NCBI GenBank assembly: GCA_900543515.1
Contig: UQRW01000028.1
Location: 1 to 28,354 of the forward strand
Source: an uncultured Collinsella sp.
Lineage (GTDB): Bacteria; Actinomycetota; Coriobacteriia; Coriobacteriales; Coriobacteriaceae
Direction: 5' to 3'
Length of the DNA stretch: 28,354 bases
The translations under genes and the position numbers were made by a program. Shown piece by piece: positions 15,293-23,787 of the stretch. Position 1 is the first letter of the stretch, and the number at the start of each line of letters is the position of its first letter. A model generated the notes under the pieces. That model had not been told where the DNA came from and searched no databases. It was given only the letters and a program-made list of their open reading frames with translations.

Positions 15293-16627
15293 TTAGTCCT
15301 CCATGCCGAGGTCAATCGTCGTGCCTTCGAACACCTTGTTGACGGTGCGGACGGCGCACATCTTGCCGCACATGGTGCAGGTGCCCTCGGTGGCGGCGGG
15401 GGATTCCTCGTAGCGCTTCTTGCCGGTGACCGGGTCGAGCGCGCACTTCCACATGGCGTCCCAGTCGAGCTTGCGGCGTGCCTGGCCCATCTTGTCGTCC
15501 ATGTCGCGGGCGTGGGGCACCTTTTTGGCGATGTCGGCGGCGTGTGCGGCGATCTTGGTGGCCATGAGGCCGTCGAGCACGTCCTGGGCGTTGGGCAGGC
15601 ACAGGTGTTCGGCGGGCGTCACGTAGCACAGGAAGTCGGCGCCCGAGCTCGCGGAGATAGCGCCGCCGATGGCTGCGGTGATGTGGTCGTAACCCACGCC
15701 GATATCGGTCACCAGCGGCCCGAGCACATAGAACGGGGCGTTGTGGCACAGGCGCTTCTGCAGCTTCATATTGGCGGCGATCTCGTCGAGCGCCATGTGG
15801 CCCGGTCCCTCGACCATAACCTGGACGCCGGCGGCCCAGGCGCGCTTGCACAACTTCCCGAGCTCAATCATCTCGGCGGTCTCGGTGGCGTCGTTGGAAT
15901 CGTAGAGACAGCCCGGGCGGCAGGAGTCGCCGAGCGAGATGGTCACGTCGTACTCGTGGCAGATTTCGAGCACCTCGTCGTAGAACTCGTAGAACGGATT
16001 CTCGTTGCCGGTGACCTCCATCCATCCAAACAGCAGCGAGCCGCCGCGGCTGACGATGTTCATAAGGCGGCCGGTCTCCTTGAAAGTTTTGATGACCGAT
16101 TTATTGATGCCGCAGTGGATGGTCATAAAGTCCACGCCGTCCTCGGCGTGTGCGCGCACGACCTCGAGCAGGTCGTCCTTGGTAAGCTTGACCAGCGGCT
16201 TTTCCATGTAGCCGATGGCGTCGTACATGGGGACGGTGCCCACCATGAGCGGCGTCTCGTCGATGAGCTGCTGGCGGAACTGGCGTGTCTTGCCCGAGTT
16301 GGAGAGGTCCATGATGGCGTCGGCGCCAAAGTCCTCGGCGATCTTGACCTTCTTCCATTCCTCGGCGGCGTCGGCCTTGTCGCCCGAGATGCCCAGGTTC
16401 ACGTTGACCTTGGTGGACAGGCCCTCGCCGACGCCAAAGGCGCGCATGCCCTTTTTGATGTGCACGATGTTGGCGGGGATGGCGATGCGGCCGTCGGCCA
16501 CGCGTTCGCGGATGTATTCGGGGTCGCGATGCTCGCGCTCGGCGACCTCCTTCATCTGCGGTGTGATCTGCCCGGCGCGGGCGAAGTCGATTTGCGTGAC
16601 GAGCTCGGGCTCGGTCTGTGTGCTCAT
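15293..16627 (-). CDS. thiC: Phosphomethylpyrimidine synthase ThiC
   Basis: A 444-residue radical SAM-type enzyme that converts aminoimidazole ribotide to HMP-P. Seen are IPANIVHIKKGMRAFGVG, NVNLGISGDK, MDLSNSGKTRQFR, MTIHCGIN and the SLGDSCRPGC core. The C-terminal cluster motif is CTMCGKMC (C-X2-C-X3-C, one residue shorter than the usual X4). The ThiC paralogues BzaA/B/F make a benzimidazole instead, but the TPP riboswitch argues for ThiC. ATG 16627 (MSTQTEP) is chosen since GGGAG lies 8 bases upstream; an in-frame ATG at 16651 lies inside the riboswitch. It is the short form without the long N-terminal domain. Confidence 0.93.
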   Translation of the reverse strand: MSTQTEPELVTQIDFARAGQITPQMKEVAEREHRDPEYIRERVADGRIAIPANIVHIKKGMRAFGVGEGLSTKVNVNLGISGDKADAAEEWKKVKIAEDFGADAIMDLSNSGKTRQFRQQLIDETPLMVGTVPMYDAIGYMEKPLVKLTKDDLLEVVRAHAEDGVDFMTIHCGINKSVIKTFKETGRLMNIVSRGGSLLFGWMEVTGNENPFYEFYDEVLEICHEYDVTISLGDSCRPGCLYDSNDATETAEMIELGKLCKRAWAAGVQVMVEGPGHMALDEIAANMKLQKRLCHNAPFYVLGPLVTDIGVGYDHITAAIGGAISASSGADFLCYVTPAEHLCLPNAQDVLDGLMATKIAAHAADIAKKVPHARDMDDKMGQARRKLDWDAMWKCALDPVTGKKRYEESPAATEGTCTMCGKMCAVRTVNKVFEGTTIDLGMED

Positions 16628-16631
16628 TGGC

Positions 16632-16727
16632 ACGGCTCCCTTCGTTGGCATTACCCATATCAGGTTTGCGGGTCAGGGCGGGCGCGCCCAGTCTCAGCCT
16701 GCCGTCTTGTCCTGCAAGCTCCCCGTT
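16632..16727 (-). ncRNA. TPP riboswitch (THI element) controlling thiC
   Basis: Read on the - strand from 16727: ACGGGGAGC, then GGCTGAGACTGGG (the conserved CUGAGA core), ACCC, the AACCTGATATGGGTAATGCC stretch and CGAAGGGAGCCGT. These are the conserved P1, P2/P3 and P4/P5 elements of the thiamine-pyrophosphate aptamer in order. The thiC Shine-Dalgarno GGGAG is part of the closing 3' strand and the ATG is only a few bases beyond the aptamer, so control is probably by hiding the ribosome site. Confidence 0.93.
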
Positions 16728-16742
16728 TATGTGGTGGGCTCA

Positions 16743-16748
16743 AGTATA
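16743..16748 (-). promoter_or_regulatory. Candidate -10 element of the thiC transcript
   Basis: TATACT on the - strand would start RNA near 16736, about 10 bases before the riboswitch aptamer. No clear -35 is seen. Confidence 0.4.
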
Positions 16749-16798
16749 GCCTGAATGGGTACGATTGGCCTAACGAGCGTGCCTGTGAGGAGGCGAAC

Positions 16799-17320
16799 AT
16801 GGAAGACAAGCATCTATATCGAGAGACGCAATGGGATGTATCGGCCGAGGAAAGCCGTGCGCACCATGGCCTTGTCGCGATTGGTTTTGCGGTGCTTGCC
16901 GTGCTTGTGATTGCCGTTTGTATCTGGACGTTTGGTGGTCGCGGCGGCACTGCCTGGGAGTTTGAGGCCGATGATAGCCTACCGATTATGACGGTGAGGA
17001 GTACTGGCGGTAATGCCAATACGCTCGCCATTCCGGGCGATTATTGGTACCCGCGCGATGAGTTTGTGCAGTTGCAGCTGAGTGGTGGGTCCATTCCAGG
17101 CGAAGAAATCGAACGCGTGACGTTTGACGCGGCGCTCAAAACACTGACGGTGAAGCTCAAAGATCAAGGAGATGTGCCCACGACCATGGATATCGCCCTG
17201 ACGGAATGGCGTCTGGAGCCTCCGACGGGTGTTGCGGTGTCCGAGGTTGAGCACGTCAAGATTGTCTATCAGGACGGTTCGACAAACGGGATTGCAAAGG
17301 CCGACGGTCTAGCAGAATAG
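16799..17320 (+). CDS. Hypothetical single-span membrane protein
   Basis: A 173-residue protein with a charged cytoplasmic N-terminus of about 25 residues, one membrane span at roughly 26-48 (GLVAIGFAVLAVLVIAVCIW) and an external domain of about 120 residues. The external part has beta-type alternation and motifs such as PGDYWYPRDEFVQLQLSGG; no family is recognised. ATG 16799 follows GTGAGGAGG (16785-16793), a strong ribosome site. It diverges from the riboswitch-controlled thiC gene, but nothing in the sequence ties it to thiamine. It could be a sensor or surface protein. Confidence 0.75.
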   Translation: MEDKHLYRETQWDVSAEESRAHHGLVAIGFAVLAVLVIAVCIWTFGGRGGTAWEFEADDSLPIMTVRSTGGNANTLAIPGDYWYPRDEFVQLQLSGGSIPGEEIERVTFDAALKTLTVKLKDQGDVPTTMDIALTEWRLEPPTGVAVSEVEHVKIVYQDGSTNGIAKADGLAE

Positions 17321-17351
17321 GTGTCGAGCCTAGCCAGCCAATTCATAAAAG

Positions 17352-17413
17352 TTGCGGTGGAATAGTTCCTGATTGTGCGATAAAAGGCTCAAATAGGAAC
17401 TATTCCACCGCAA
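17352..17413. repeat. TTGCGGTGG-type inverted repeat downstream of yaaA
   Basis: Arms 17352-17370 and 17395-17413 are a perfect 19-bp inverted repeat with a 24-nt loop. On the - strand the structure ends in CTTTTAT, so it can terminate yaaA, whose stop lies 43 bases before it. The left arm shares 15 identical bases with the hairpin at 18290. Confidence 0.8.
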
Positions 17414-17456
17414 GTTATATAGAGAAGGCTGAGCGGGTCAGTGTTGGGTGCCGGCT

Positions 17457-18266
17457 CTAGAGCATCTGTTCGTTGATGAACACGAGGGTGCCTGGGCATG
17501 AGAGCTCGGGGGCGTGGCGATAGCCGATGTTGAACTCGGTGAGACGGCCGGCGTCCTCGACCTTGTTTTCCGCCATCCACCGCACCATGGAGCCGCGCGC
17601 CTTTTTGCTGGCGGTCGACCGTTGGATGGGCTTCCCGTTGCGGATACCCTCGCCAAAGAGGCACGTGACGGCTGTGGCGTCGCCCGCGAGGTGGGGCAGA
17701 ACGGCTTTGGCATACTCTACGCTGGCGAGGTTGACGATCGTGGTGTTTGAGCCTGCCGGGGCGATAGCCCGCGCGAGCTTGTCGCTCCAAAACGCGTAGA
17801 GGTCTCGGGCATCGTCGACGGCGAGCTTCGCGCCCATCTCCAGCCGATACGGTTCGACGGCATGAAAGGGGCGTATGCATCCGTAAAGGCCCGAGAGGAT
17901 CCACAGATGGTCTTGCAGCCATGCGAGCTGCGCGGCATCCATCACCTCGGGTGCCATGCTCTGGTATTGAATGCCGTGATAGGACATGACGGCGGGGGAG
18001 AGGTGACGGGTGAGTTCGGGATTGCCGAGATCGCTGTTTTTCAGGATGGGCCCGAACTCATGCAGAGTGTTGAGGCAAGGCCCCAGCAGTTTGTCACTCA
18101 CGTTCCATAGCGCTTGTAGGCCGCCGCTGCCTTCATTTCGTTCGATATCTAGCAGTGCGCGGTGGAGGCGAGCCGTTTCGTGCGCAAAAGGCGGTATGCC
18201 CAGGACTTCAAAAGCATCTTGGGCCGCGCGCATTTGCTTGGCGGGCGAAATGATGACCTGCAGCAT
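17457..18266 (-). CDS. yaaA: Peroxide stress protein YaaA (DUF328)
   Basis: A 269-residue cytoplasmic DNA-binding-fold protein of the YaaA/DUF328 family, which limits free iron and Fenton damage during peroxide stress. Recognised by the N-terminal LQVIISPAKQM, the central YHGIQYQSM, LSGLYGCIRPFHAVEPYRLEMG split over two helices, FWSDKL, NLASVEYAKAV and GSMVRWMAE. The start ATG 18266 follows AGAGGAGAG on the - strand. It lies 104 bases after the M18 peptidase gene, with a terminator-like hairpin between, and is bracketed by two hairpins of the same repeat family. Confidence 0.92.
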   Translation of the reverse strand: MLQVIISPAKQMRAAQDAFEVLGIPPFAHETARLHRALLDIERNEGSGGLQALWNVSDKLLGPCLNTLHEFGPILKNSDLGNPELTRHLSPAVMSYHGIQYQSMAPEVMDAAQLAWLQDHLWILSGLYGCIRPFHAVEPYRLEMGAKLAVDDARDLYAFWSDKLARAIAPAGSNTTIVNLASVEYAKAVLPHLAGDATAVTCLFGEGIRNGKPIQRSTASKKARGSMVRWMAENKVEDAGRLTEFNIGYRHAPELSCPGTLVFINEQML

Positions 18267-18289
18267 GAACTCTCCTCTGCCAAAAAGGA

Positions 18290-18356
18290 AGTTGCGGTGG
18301 AATACGGCCTGTTTTGGCCGTTTATGGGCCAGTTTAGTCCGTATTTCACCGCAACT
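18290..18356. repeat. TTGCGGTGG-type inverted repeat between the M18 peptidase gene and yaaA
   Basis: Arms 18290-18307 and 18339-18356 match over 18 bp with one mismatch. The loop has an inner 5-bp hairpin (18315-18319 with 18327-18331). It starts 13 bases after the M18 stop. On the - strand it is followed by TTCCTTTTT, so it probably terminates the peptidase mRNA and sits in the yaaA leader region. Confidence 0.8.
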
Positions 18357-18369
18357 GATGAGGGGCTGG

Positions 18370-19767
18370 TTAGGCACGCTCGAGGAAGGCCTTGTAGCCG
18401 CGGTAGGTCTCGTAGATATCGGCCTTGTTGGCGACTTCCCACAGGGCGTGCATGGACAGGACGGCAACGCCGGAGTCGATGACGTTCATGCCGTACTTGG
18501 CCATGATGTAGGCGATGGTGCCGCCGCCGCCCGCGTTGACGCGACCGAGCTCACAGGTCTGGAAGTCCACGCCTGCCTCGTCCATGATGTCGCGGATGAG
18601 GGCCACATACTCGGCGTCGGCGTCGTTGGAGCCGCCCTTGCCGCGGCTGCCCGTGTACTTGTTGAAGCACAGGCCACGACCCATGAAGGCTGCGTTCTTG
18701 GTCTCGAACTTGCCGGCGTAGCCCGGGTCGAAGCCGGCGGACACGTCGGAGGAGAGCATACGGCTGCGGGCGAGCGCGCGGCGCAGGGCCAGCGGGCTGT
18801 CTTCACCGGCGAGCGTCATGATCTCGGCGACGGTGTTCTCGAAGAAGCGGCTCGTCATGCCGGTAGCGCCTACGGAGCCAATCTCCTCCTTGTCGACGAT
18901 GAGCGTGATGCTCGTGCGCTCGACATTGGCCACATTGATCTGGGCGAGCATGGAGGGGTAGGCGCAGACGCGGTCGTCGTGGCCATAGCCCAGAATCATG
19001 GAACGGTCGAGGCCCATGTCGCGGGCGGGGCCGGCGGGCACGACCTCGATCTCGGCGGAGAGGAAGTCCTCCTCCTCGACGCCGTACTGCTCCTTGAGGA
19101 TGTCCAAGAACATCTGCTTGACGGGCTCCTTGGGAGCGTCCTTGTCGTCCTCATCGAACTTGACGGGACGGCCGCCCACGATCACGTCGAGGATCTCGGC
19201 GTCGACGGCGTCCTTGGCGGGCTTGGCCATCTGCTCGCTCGAGAGGTGGATCAGCAGGTCGGAGATGGTAAAGACCGGATCGTCTGCCTTGTCGCCGATG
19301 TTGATGTCGACGGTGGTGCCGTCCTTTTTGCAGATGACGCCCACGAGTGCAAGCGGGGAGGCCACCCAGTGGTAGCTCTTGACGCCGCCGTAGTAGTGCG
19401 TGTCGAGGTAGGCCATGTCGCCGGCCTCGAAGGCGGGATTCTGCTTAAGGTCCAGGCGCGGCGAGTCCACGTGAGCACCCAGGATGTTAAAGCCCTGCTC
19501 GAGCGGGGCGGTGCCCAGGTTGACGAGCATAAGATCCTTGCCGTGATTGGCGGCGTATACCTTGTCGCCGGCCTTGAGCACGCGGCCCTCGGCAATCACG
19601 GTCTCCAGATTGACGTAGCCCGCCTCCTCGGCCATCTTGATGCCGGTCTTGACGCACAGGCGCTCGGTCTTGTTCTCGCTCAAAAACTGCTTATAGCCGC
19701 GGCAAAGCTCCTCGAGCTCCTCGACTTGCTGTGGCGTGTACTTTTTCCATGCGCAGGGACGCTCCAT
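18370..19767 (-). CDS. M18 family aminopeptidase (aspartyl aminopeptidase type)
   Basis: A 465-residue cytosolic zinc aminopeptidase of family M18, removing N-terminal, often acidic, residues from peptides. Metal and active-site motifs are in order: GAHVDSPRLDLK, DDRVCAYP, VDKEEIGSVGATG (metal-binding and general-base glutamates), SSDVSAGFDP, and SMHALWEV near the C-terminus with the last metal His. ATG 19767 follows AAAGGAG on the - strand; the open frame continues further upstream without a ribosome site and runs into the start of polA on the other strand. Divergent from polA. Confidence 0.9.
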   Translation of the reverse strand: MERPCAWKKYTPQQVEELEELCRGYKQFLSENKTERLCVKTGIKMAEEAGYVNLETVIAEGRVLKAGDKVYAANHGKDLMLVNLGTAPLEQGFNILGAHVDSPRLDLKQNPAFEAGDMAYLDTHYYGGVKSYHWVASPLALVGVICKKDGTTVDINIGDKADDPVFTISDLLIHLSSEQMAKPAKDAVDAEILDVIVGGRPVKFDEDDKDAPKEPVKQMFLDILKEQYGVEEEDFLSAEIEVVPAGPARDMGLDRSMILGYGHDDRVCAYPSMLAQINVANVERTSITLIVDKEEIGSVGATGMTSRFFENTVAEIMTLAGEDSPLALRRALARSRMLSSDVSAGFDPGYAGKFETKNAAFMGRGLCFNKYTGSRGKGGSNDADAEYVALIRDIMDEAGVDFQTCELGRVNAGGGGTIAYIMAKYGMNVIDSGVAVLSMHALWEVANKADIYETYRGYKAFLERA

Positions 19768-19808
19768 GACGCAGGCTCCTTTCGGATCGATCGTGCTGGT
19801 TGATGTAC

Positions 19809-19839
19809 CGTGAGCCATCGTATCACGCGCGGGCTCACG
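19809..19839. other. Hairpin in the M18-polA divergent promoter region
   Basis: CGTGAGCC (19809-19816) pairs with GGCTCACG (19832-19839) around a 15-nt loop. It could be an operator or a leader structure; no function can be assigned. Confidence 0.4.
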
Positions 19840-19933
19840 TTGGCGGGGGAGCTTGATGTGCGGTGGCCGCGGGGCGGGGAGCGTGTAAACTGGTGTGAGC
19901 AAACCGTGCCCAGCCCAAAGCGAGGTATTTAAT

Positions 19934-22684
19934 ATGTCTGACAAGCGCCGCACCTTTGCCGTCATCGACGGCAACTCGCTCATGCACCGCGCCTTCCACG
20001 CCGTGCCGCCCACCATGAACGCGCCGGACGGTCGTCCCACCAACGCGATTTTTGGCTTTTTGAATATGTTCCTCAAGATGATTGACGCCTTTAATCCCGA
20101 CGGCGTTGTTGTGGCGTTTGACAAGGGCAAGCCGCGCGTGCGCATGGAGATGCTGCCGCAGTACAAGGCTCAGCGCCCGCCCATGGACCCCGATCTGCAT
20201 GCGCAGTTCCCTATGATTAAGGAGCTGCTCACCGCGCTCAACGTGCCGATTCTGCAGTCCGAGGGCTGGGAAGGCGATGACATCCTGGGTACTATGGCGC
20301 GCCTGGGCGAGCAGGCCGGCTGTGACATGCTGCTGGTGACCGGTGATCGCGATATGTATCAGCTCGTGACCGAGCACGTCAACGTGGTCTCGACTCGCAA
20401 GGGCCTGTCCGACGTGGCGATCATGACGCCCGAGAGCGTGGATGACCTGTATCACGGCATTACGCCGGCGCTCGTGCCCGACTTTTATGGTCTGAAGGGC
20501 GACACGTCCGACAACATTCCCGGCGTGCCGGGCATCGGCCCCAAAAAGGCGAGTGCACTCATCGCGCAGTATGGCAGCTTGGACGAGGTCATTGCGCATG
20601 CCGACGAGGTCAAGGGTAAGATGGGCGAGAACCTGCGTGCACATATCGACGATGCGCTGCTGAGCCGCAAGGTTGCTACCATTCGTACCGATGCGCCCGT
20701 CGAGCTCGATTTTGAGGCGACGTCCTTCCCGGCGTTTTCTGCCGACGAGGTGTCTGCGGCACTGGGTACGCTCGGCATCACCGCTATGCAGAACCGTTTC
20801 TTGGCGCTGATCGGTGACGAGGGTGGCGCTGCTGCCGCTGCTAGAACGTTTGAGATGCCCACGATTGAGCGCACCGCTGCCGGCGATGCCGAGGCGCTTG
20901 CTTCCGTGGCGTCCGAGGTTTCGCGTGCGATCGAGGCGGGCGAGTGGGTCGCCGCCGTGGTGGACGACGACAAGGAAGAGGGCGCGCTCTTTGGACTGAC
21001 GCGCACGCTGTGGTTGGCGACGTCCAAGGGCCTGTTCGCGCTCGAGGAGGGCGACAGCTGTGCGGCAGCTGAGGTTGAGGGCTTCAACTTTGCCCACGGT
21101 GTTATTGCCGGCGTGCTCGCGCGTCTGTTTATGGAGGGTCGCGTGGCGAGCCCGGATATGAAGGCGCTGTTGCACGAGCTTTCGCCCATCGATTCTTCTG
21201 AGCCCGAGCTCATGGATCCGCTGGCAGTCGATTCCACGCGCATCTTCGACACCGTGGTTGCCGCCTACCTGTTGGATTCCGACCGCTCTGAGTTTGACGA
21301 AGCGTATCTGGCCGATACCTATCTGCAGACGGCGCTGCCTGCGGCGCGCGGTGCAGAGGGTGCCGGCGAGGACGCTCCGGCGCCTGCCGCCCGCACGGCG
21401 GCCTTGACGCTGGAGCTGGTCGCACCGCTGCGCGACCACATGGCCCGCGAGAACGCCGCCAACGTGTTCGACGGCATCGAGATGCCGCTCGTGCCGGTGC
21501 TTGCCAAGATGGAACGTGCGGGCATGCTCGTGGACCCCGACCGCCTGCACAGTCTGTCCGAGGGTCTGGCGACCCAGATTACCGAGGTCGAGCGAAGCAT
21601 TCGCGACCTGGCGGGTGACGAGACCTTTAATATTGGCAGTCCCATGCAGCTGTCGCATGTGCTCTTTGATGTGATGGGGCTTCCGACCAAGGGCCTCAAG
21701 AAGACTAAGCGCGGCTATTATTCGACCAACGCCAAGGTGTTGAGCGACCTTGCCCGCGACCACGAGATCGTGCGCCTGATCTTGGACTGGCGCGAGAAGT
21801 CCAAGATCAAGTCAACCTATCTGGACACGTTGGGCCCGCTACGCCGTGGTGACGGCCGTGTGCACACTACGTACAACCAGACCATCACGGCAACGGGGCG
21901 TCTGTCCTCGAGCGACCCGAACCTGCAGAACATCCCGACGCGCTCGGAGCTGGGTCGTACCGTCAAGACGGCGTTTTCGGCAGGCGAGGGAAGCGTCTTT
22001 TTGGCGGTGGACTACTCGCAGATCGAGCTGCGTCTGCTGGCGCATCTCTCGGGTGACGAGCATCTGGTGCGCGCCTTCAACGAAGGCGAGGACTTCCATG
22101 CCGAGACGGCCGCGCGCGTATTTGGCGTGCCAGTGTCCGAGGTGACACCCGACTTGCGCAGTCGCGCCAAGGCCGTGAACTTTGGCATTGTGTATGGCCA
22201 GCAGGCCTACGGTCTGTCGCAGTCGCTGCATATCTCGATGGCCGAGGCACGTGGCATGATCGACCGCTACTACGAGGCCTACCCGGGCGTGCGCACGTTC
22301 CTCGACAACGTGGTGGCGCGCGCCAAGCAGACGGGCTACGCCGAGACCATGTACGGCCGCCGTCGTCATATTCCGGAGCTCAAGGCCAAAAACCCGCAAC
22401 TCCGCGGCTTTGGCGAGCGCACGGCCATGAACCATCCCATGCAGGGAACCGCCGCCGACATCATCAAGATCGCGATGGCCCGCGTAAGCCGCCGCCTGGA
22501 AGAGGAAGGCTTTGCCGCCCACATGATCCTGCAAGTGCACGACGAACTGGACTTTGAGTGCCCCATCGACGAAGTCGAGCGCCTAACCACCATGGTCCGC
22601 GACGTCATGGAGCACGTAGTAGACCTCCGCGTCCCCCTAATCGCCGAAGCCAGCACCGGCATAACCTGGGCCGACGCCAAATAG
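19934..22684 (+). CDS. polA: DNA polymerase I
   Basis: A 916-residue repair and Okazaki-fragment polymerase. Residues of about 5-290 form the 5'-nuclease (IDGNSLMHRAFHA, WEGDDILGT, VTGDRDMYQL, LKGDTSDNIPGVPGIGPKKA). About 310-500 is a 3'-5' exonuclease-like domain without the DxE motif, so proofreading is probably lost, as in Taq. The polymerase part has motif A AVDYSQIELRLL (about residue 690), motif B RAKAVNFGIVYGQ (about 745) and motif C QVHDELDFE (about 868). ATG 19934 follows GCGAGG. The last 100 codons switch to A-ending codons (CTA, GTA, ATA, GAA) unlike the rest. Confidence 0.96.
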   Translation: MSDKRRTFAVIDGNSLMHRAFHAVPPTMNAPDGRPTNAIFGFLNMFLKMIDAFNPDGVVVAFDKGKPRVRMEMLPQYKAQRPPMDPDLHAQFPMIKELLTALNVPILQSEGWEGDDILGTMARLGEQAGCDMLLVTGDRDMYQLVTEHVNVVSTRKGLSDVAIMTPESVDDLYHGITPALVPDFYGLKGDTSDNIPGVPGIGPKKASALIAQYGSLDEVIAHADEVKGKMGENLRAHIDDALLSRKVATIRTDAPVELDFEATSFPAFSADEVSAALGTLGITAMQNRFLALIGDEGGAAAAARTFEMPTIERTAAGDAEALASVASEVSRAIEAGEWVAAVVDDDKEEGALFGLTRTLWLATSKGLFALEEGDSCAAAEVEGFNFAHGVIAGVLARLFMEGRVASPDMKALLHELSPIDSSEPELMDPLAVDSTRIFDTVVAAYLLDSDRSEFDEAYLADTYLQTALPAARGAEGAGEDAPAPAARTAALTLELVAPLRDHMARENAANVFDGIEMPLVPVLAKMERAGMLVDPDRLHSLSEGLATQITEVERSIRDLAGDETFNIGSPMQLSHVLFDVMGLPTKGLKKTKRGYYSTNAKVLSDLARDHEIVRLILDWREKSKIKSTYLDTLGPLRRGDGRVHTTYNQTITATGRLSSSDPNLQNIPTRSELGRTVKTAFSAGEGSVFLAVDYSQIELRLLAHLSGDEHLVRAFNEGEDFHAETAARVFGVPVSEVTPDLRSRAKAVNFGIVYGQQAYGLSQSLHISMAEARGMIDRYYEAYPGVRTFLDNVVARAKQTGYAETMYGRRRHIPELKAKNPQLRGFGERTAMNHPMQGTAADIIKIAMARVSRRLEEEGFAAHMILQVHDELDFECPIDEVERLTTMVRDVMEHVVDLRVPLIAEASTGITWADAK

Positions 22685-22717
22685 GGAAGTGCCCACAACC
22701 CTAAAGTAACCAAACCA

Positions 22718-22757
22718 GAAGGGGGCTCCTTGCCAACAAGGAGCCCCCTTCGTTCAA
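22718..22757. terminator. Terminator after polA
   Basis: A perfect 15-bp stem (22718-22732 with 22737-22751) with a CCAA loop lies 34 bases after the polA stop. The tail GTTCAATT is only mildly T-rich, but the stem is very stable. Confidence 0.8.
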
Positions 22758-22820
22758 TTAAATTCAGCCTAAGTATCTAGACACTCAAGACGCCATCTAG
22801 GCGGCAAACAAGTAAACCTA

Positions 22821-22949
22821 GGGCCTGGCCGGGCGGCACAGGTTAACTTTTCGTAGATTCCGCACGCAAAGAAAGCCACTTAATGTGGCTTTCGTCTTGC
22901 GCAGGACCTGACCGAGCGAAAAGTTATCCTGTGCCGCCCGGCCAGGCCC
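22821..22949. repeat. 33-bp inverted repeat with nested hairpin between polA and the HAD gene
   Basis: Arms 22821-22853 and 22917-22949 match over 33 bp with one mismatch. The 63-nt centre carries a second perfect hairpin, GAAAGCCAC (22871-22879) with GTGGCTTTC (22885-22893), itself flanked by GCAA and TTGC. The whole can fold as one branched structure 11 bases beyond the HAD stop. No T-run follows on either strand. Confidence 0.85.
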
Positions 22950-22959
22950 GATGGGACGG

Positions 22960-23787
22960 CTACCGGGCCGCCAAGATAGCGTCGATGAGCGTCAGTACGC
23001 CCCCGTCGTTGTTGCTCGGAATGCGCCACTTGGCGTGCGCGTTCATGTGCTCCTCGGCATTGTCTACGATAAAGCTGTGACCGACGCGCTCCAGCATGGG
23101 GATGTCGTTGTACGTATCGCCCACGGCGGCGGCGTCGGCGATATCGATGCCCAGGTGTTCGCACAGGTGCGCGACGCCGGCGCCCTTGTCGACGCCCAGG
23201 TTCATAAAGTCGATCCACTCGCGCCCAGCGTTGGTGACGTAGAGTTTGTCCGAGAACTCGGGGCTATAGGTCTCGCGGAAAGCGGGCTCGGCGTCGTAGC
23301 CGGGGAAGAAGACCGAAATCTTGTTGGACTCGAAATCAATGCCCTCAAAGCTGTCGACGTAGTTGATTGTGTTGTAGTAGACGCTGATCTCGTCGTGGTA
23401 TTGATGGTCGCGGGCAAGCACGTAGAACTCGTCGAAGCAGCACAGGACGGGGACAGCGCGAGGATCCTCCGAGGCACGGTTCAAGACCTGCTGATACAGC
23501 TCCACGTCAATATTGCTCTTATAGATATAGCTGCCGCGATAGATCACGCAAGCTCCGTTGTCGGGACAAAAGGCGAGGCGGTTCTTGATGCCCTCGAACA
23601 TCTCCTCGAGCTTGGGGGCGGGACGTCCGCTGGCGGGGCAGAATACGATGCCGGCGTCGGCGAGCTTGTCCAGGCGCTCATCAAGACCCTGGGGCAGCAC
23701 GCGCTCGTCGGTCAGCAGCGTCTTGTCCATATCGACGGCGAGAATCTTAATGTTTCCGATATTGGCGTCCGATTCGTAAGTTTGCAT
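22960..23787 (-). CDS. Cof-type HAD-IIB family phosphatase
   Basis: A 275-residue haloacid dehalogenase-fold hydrolase of the Cof subfamily, which dephosphorylates sugar phosphates or cofactors such as FMN or PLP. Motif I is LAVDMDKTLL with nucleophile Asp19 and Asp21, motif II is CPASGRP, a lysine lies in the VDKGAGV segment (motif III) and motif IV is VGDTYNDIPML. The cap domain spans roughly residues 85-190. ATG 23787 follows GAAAGGCG on the - strand. It is transcribed away from argG; the substrate cannot be told. Confidence 0.88.
   Translation of the reverse strand: MQTYESDANIGNIKILAVDMDKTLLTDERVLPQGLDERLDKLADAGIVFCPASGRPAPKLEEMFEGIKNRLAFCPDNGACVIYRGSYIYKSNIDVELYQQVLNRASEDPRAVPVLCCFDEFYVLARDHQYHDEISVYYNTINYVDSFEGIDFESNKISVFFPGYDAEPAFRETYSPEFSDKLYVTNAGREWIDFMNLGVDKGAGVAHLCEHLGIDIADAAAVGDTYNDIPMLERVGHSFIVDNAEEHMNAHAKWRIPSNNDGGVLTLIDAILAAR

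Noticed and set aside
15380..15400. C-X2-C-X3-C instead of C-X4-C spacing in the ThiC cluster motif
   Set aside because: Short-form ThiC and BzaF-type proteins are remembered to show such spacing, so I do not count it as novel.
15242..16798. Long + strand open frame antisense to thiC and joined to the membrane protein at 16799
   Set aside because: The part before 16799 is the complement of thiC and its riboswitch; the strong GAGGAGG site before ATG 16799 marks the real start.
19835..21763. 642-codon open frame antisense to polA
   Set aside because: It mirrors the polA reading frame in GC-rich DNA, has low-complexity composition and no ribosome site.
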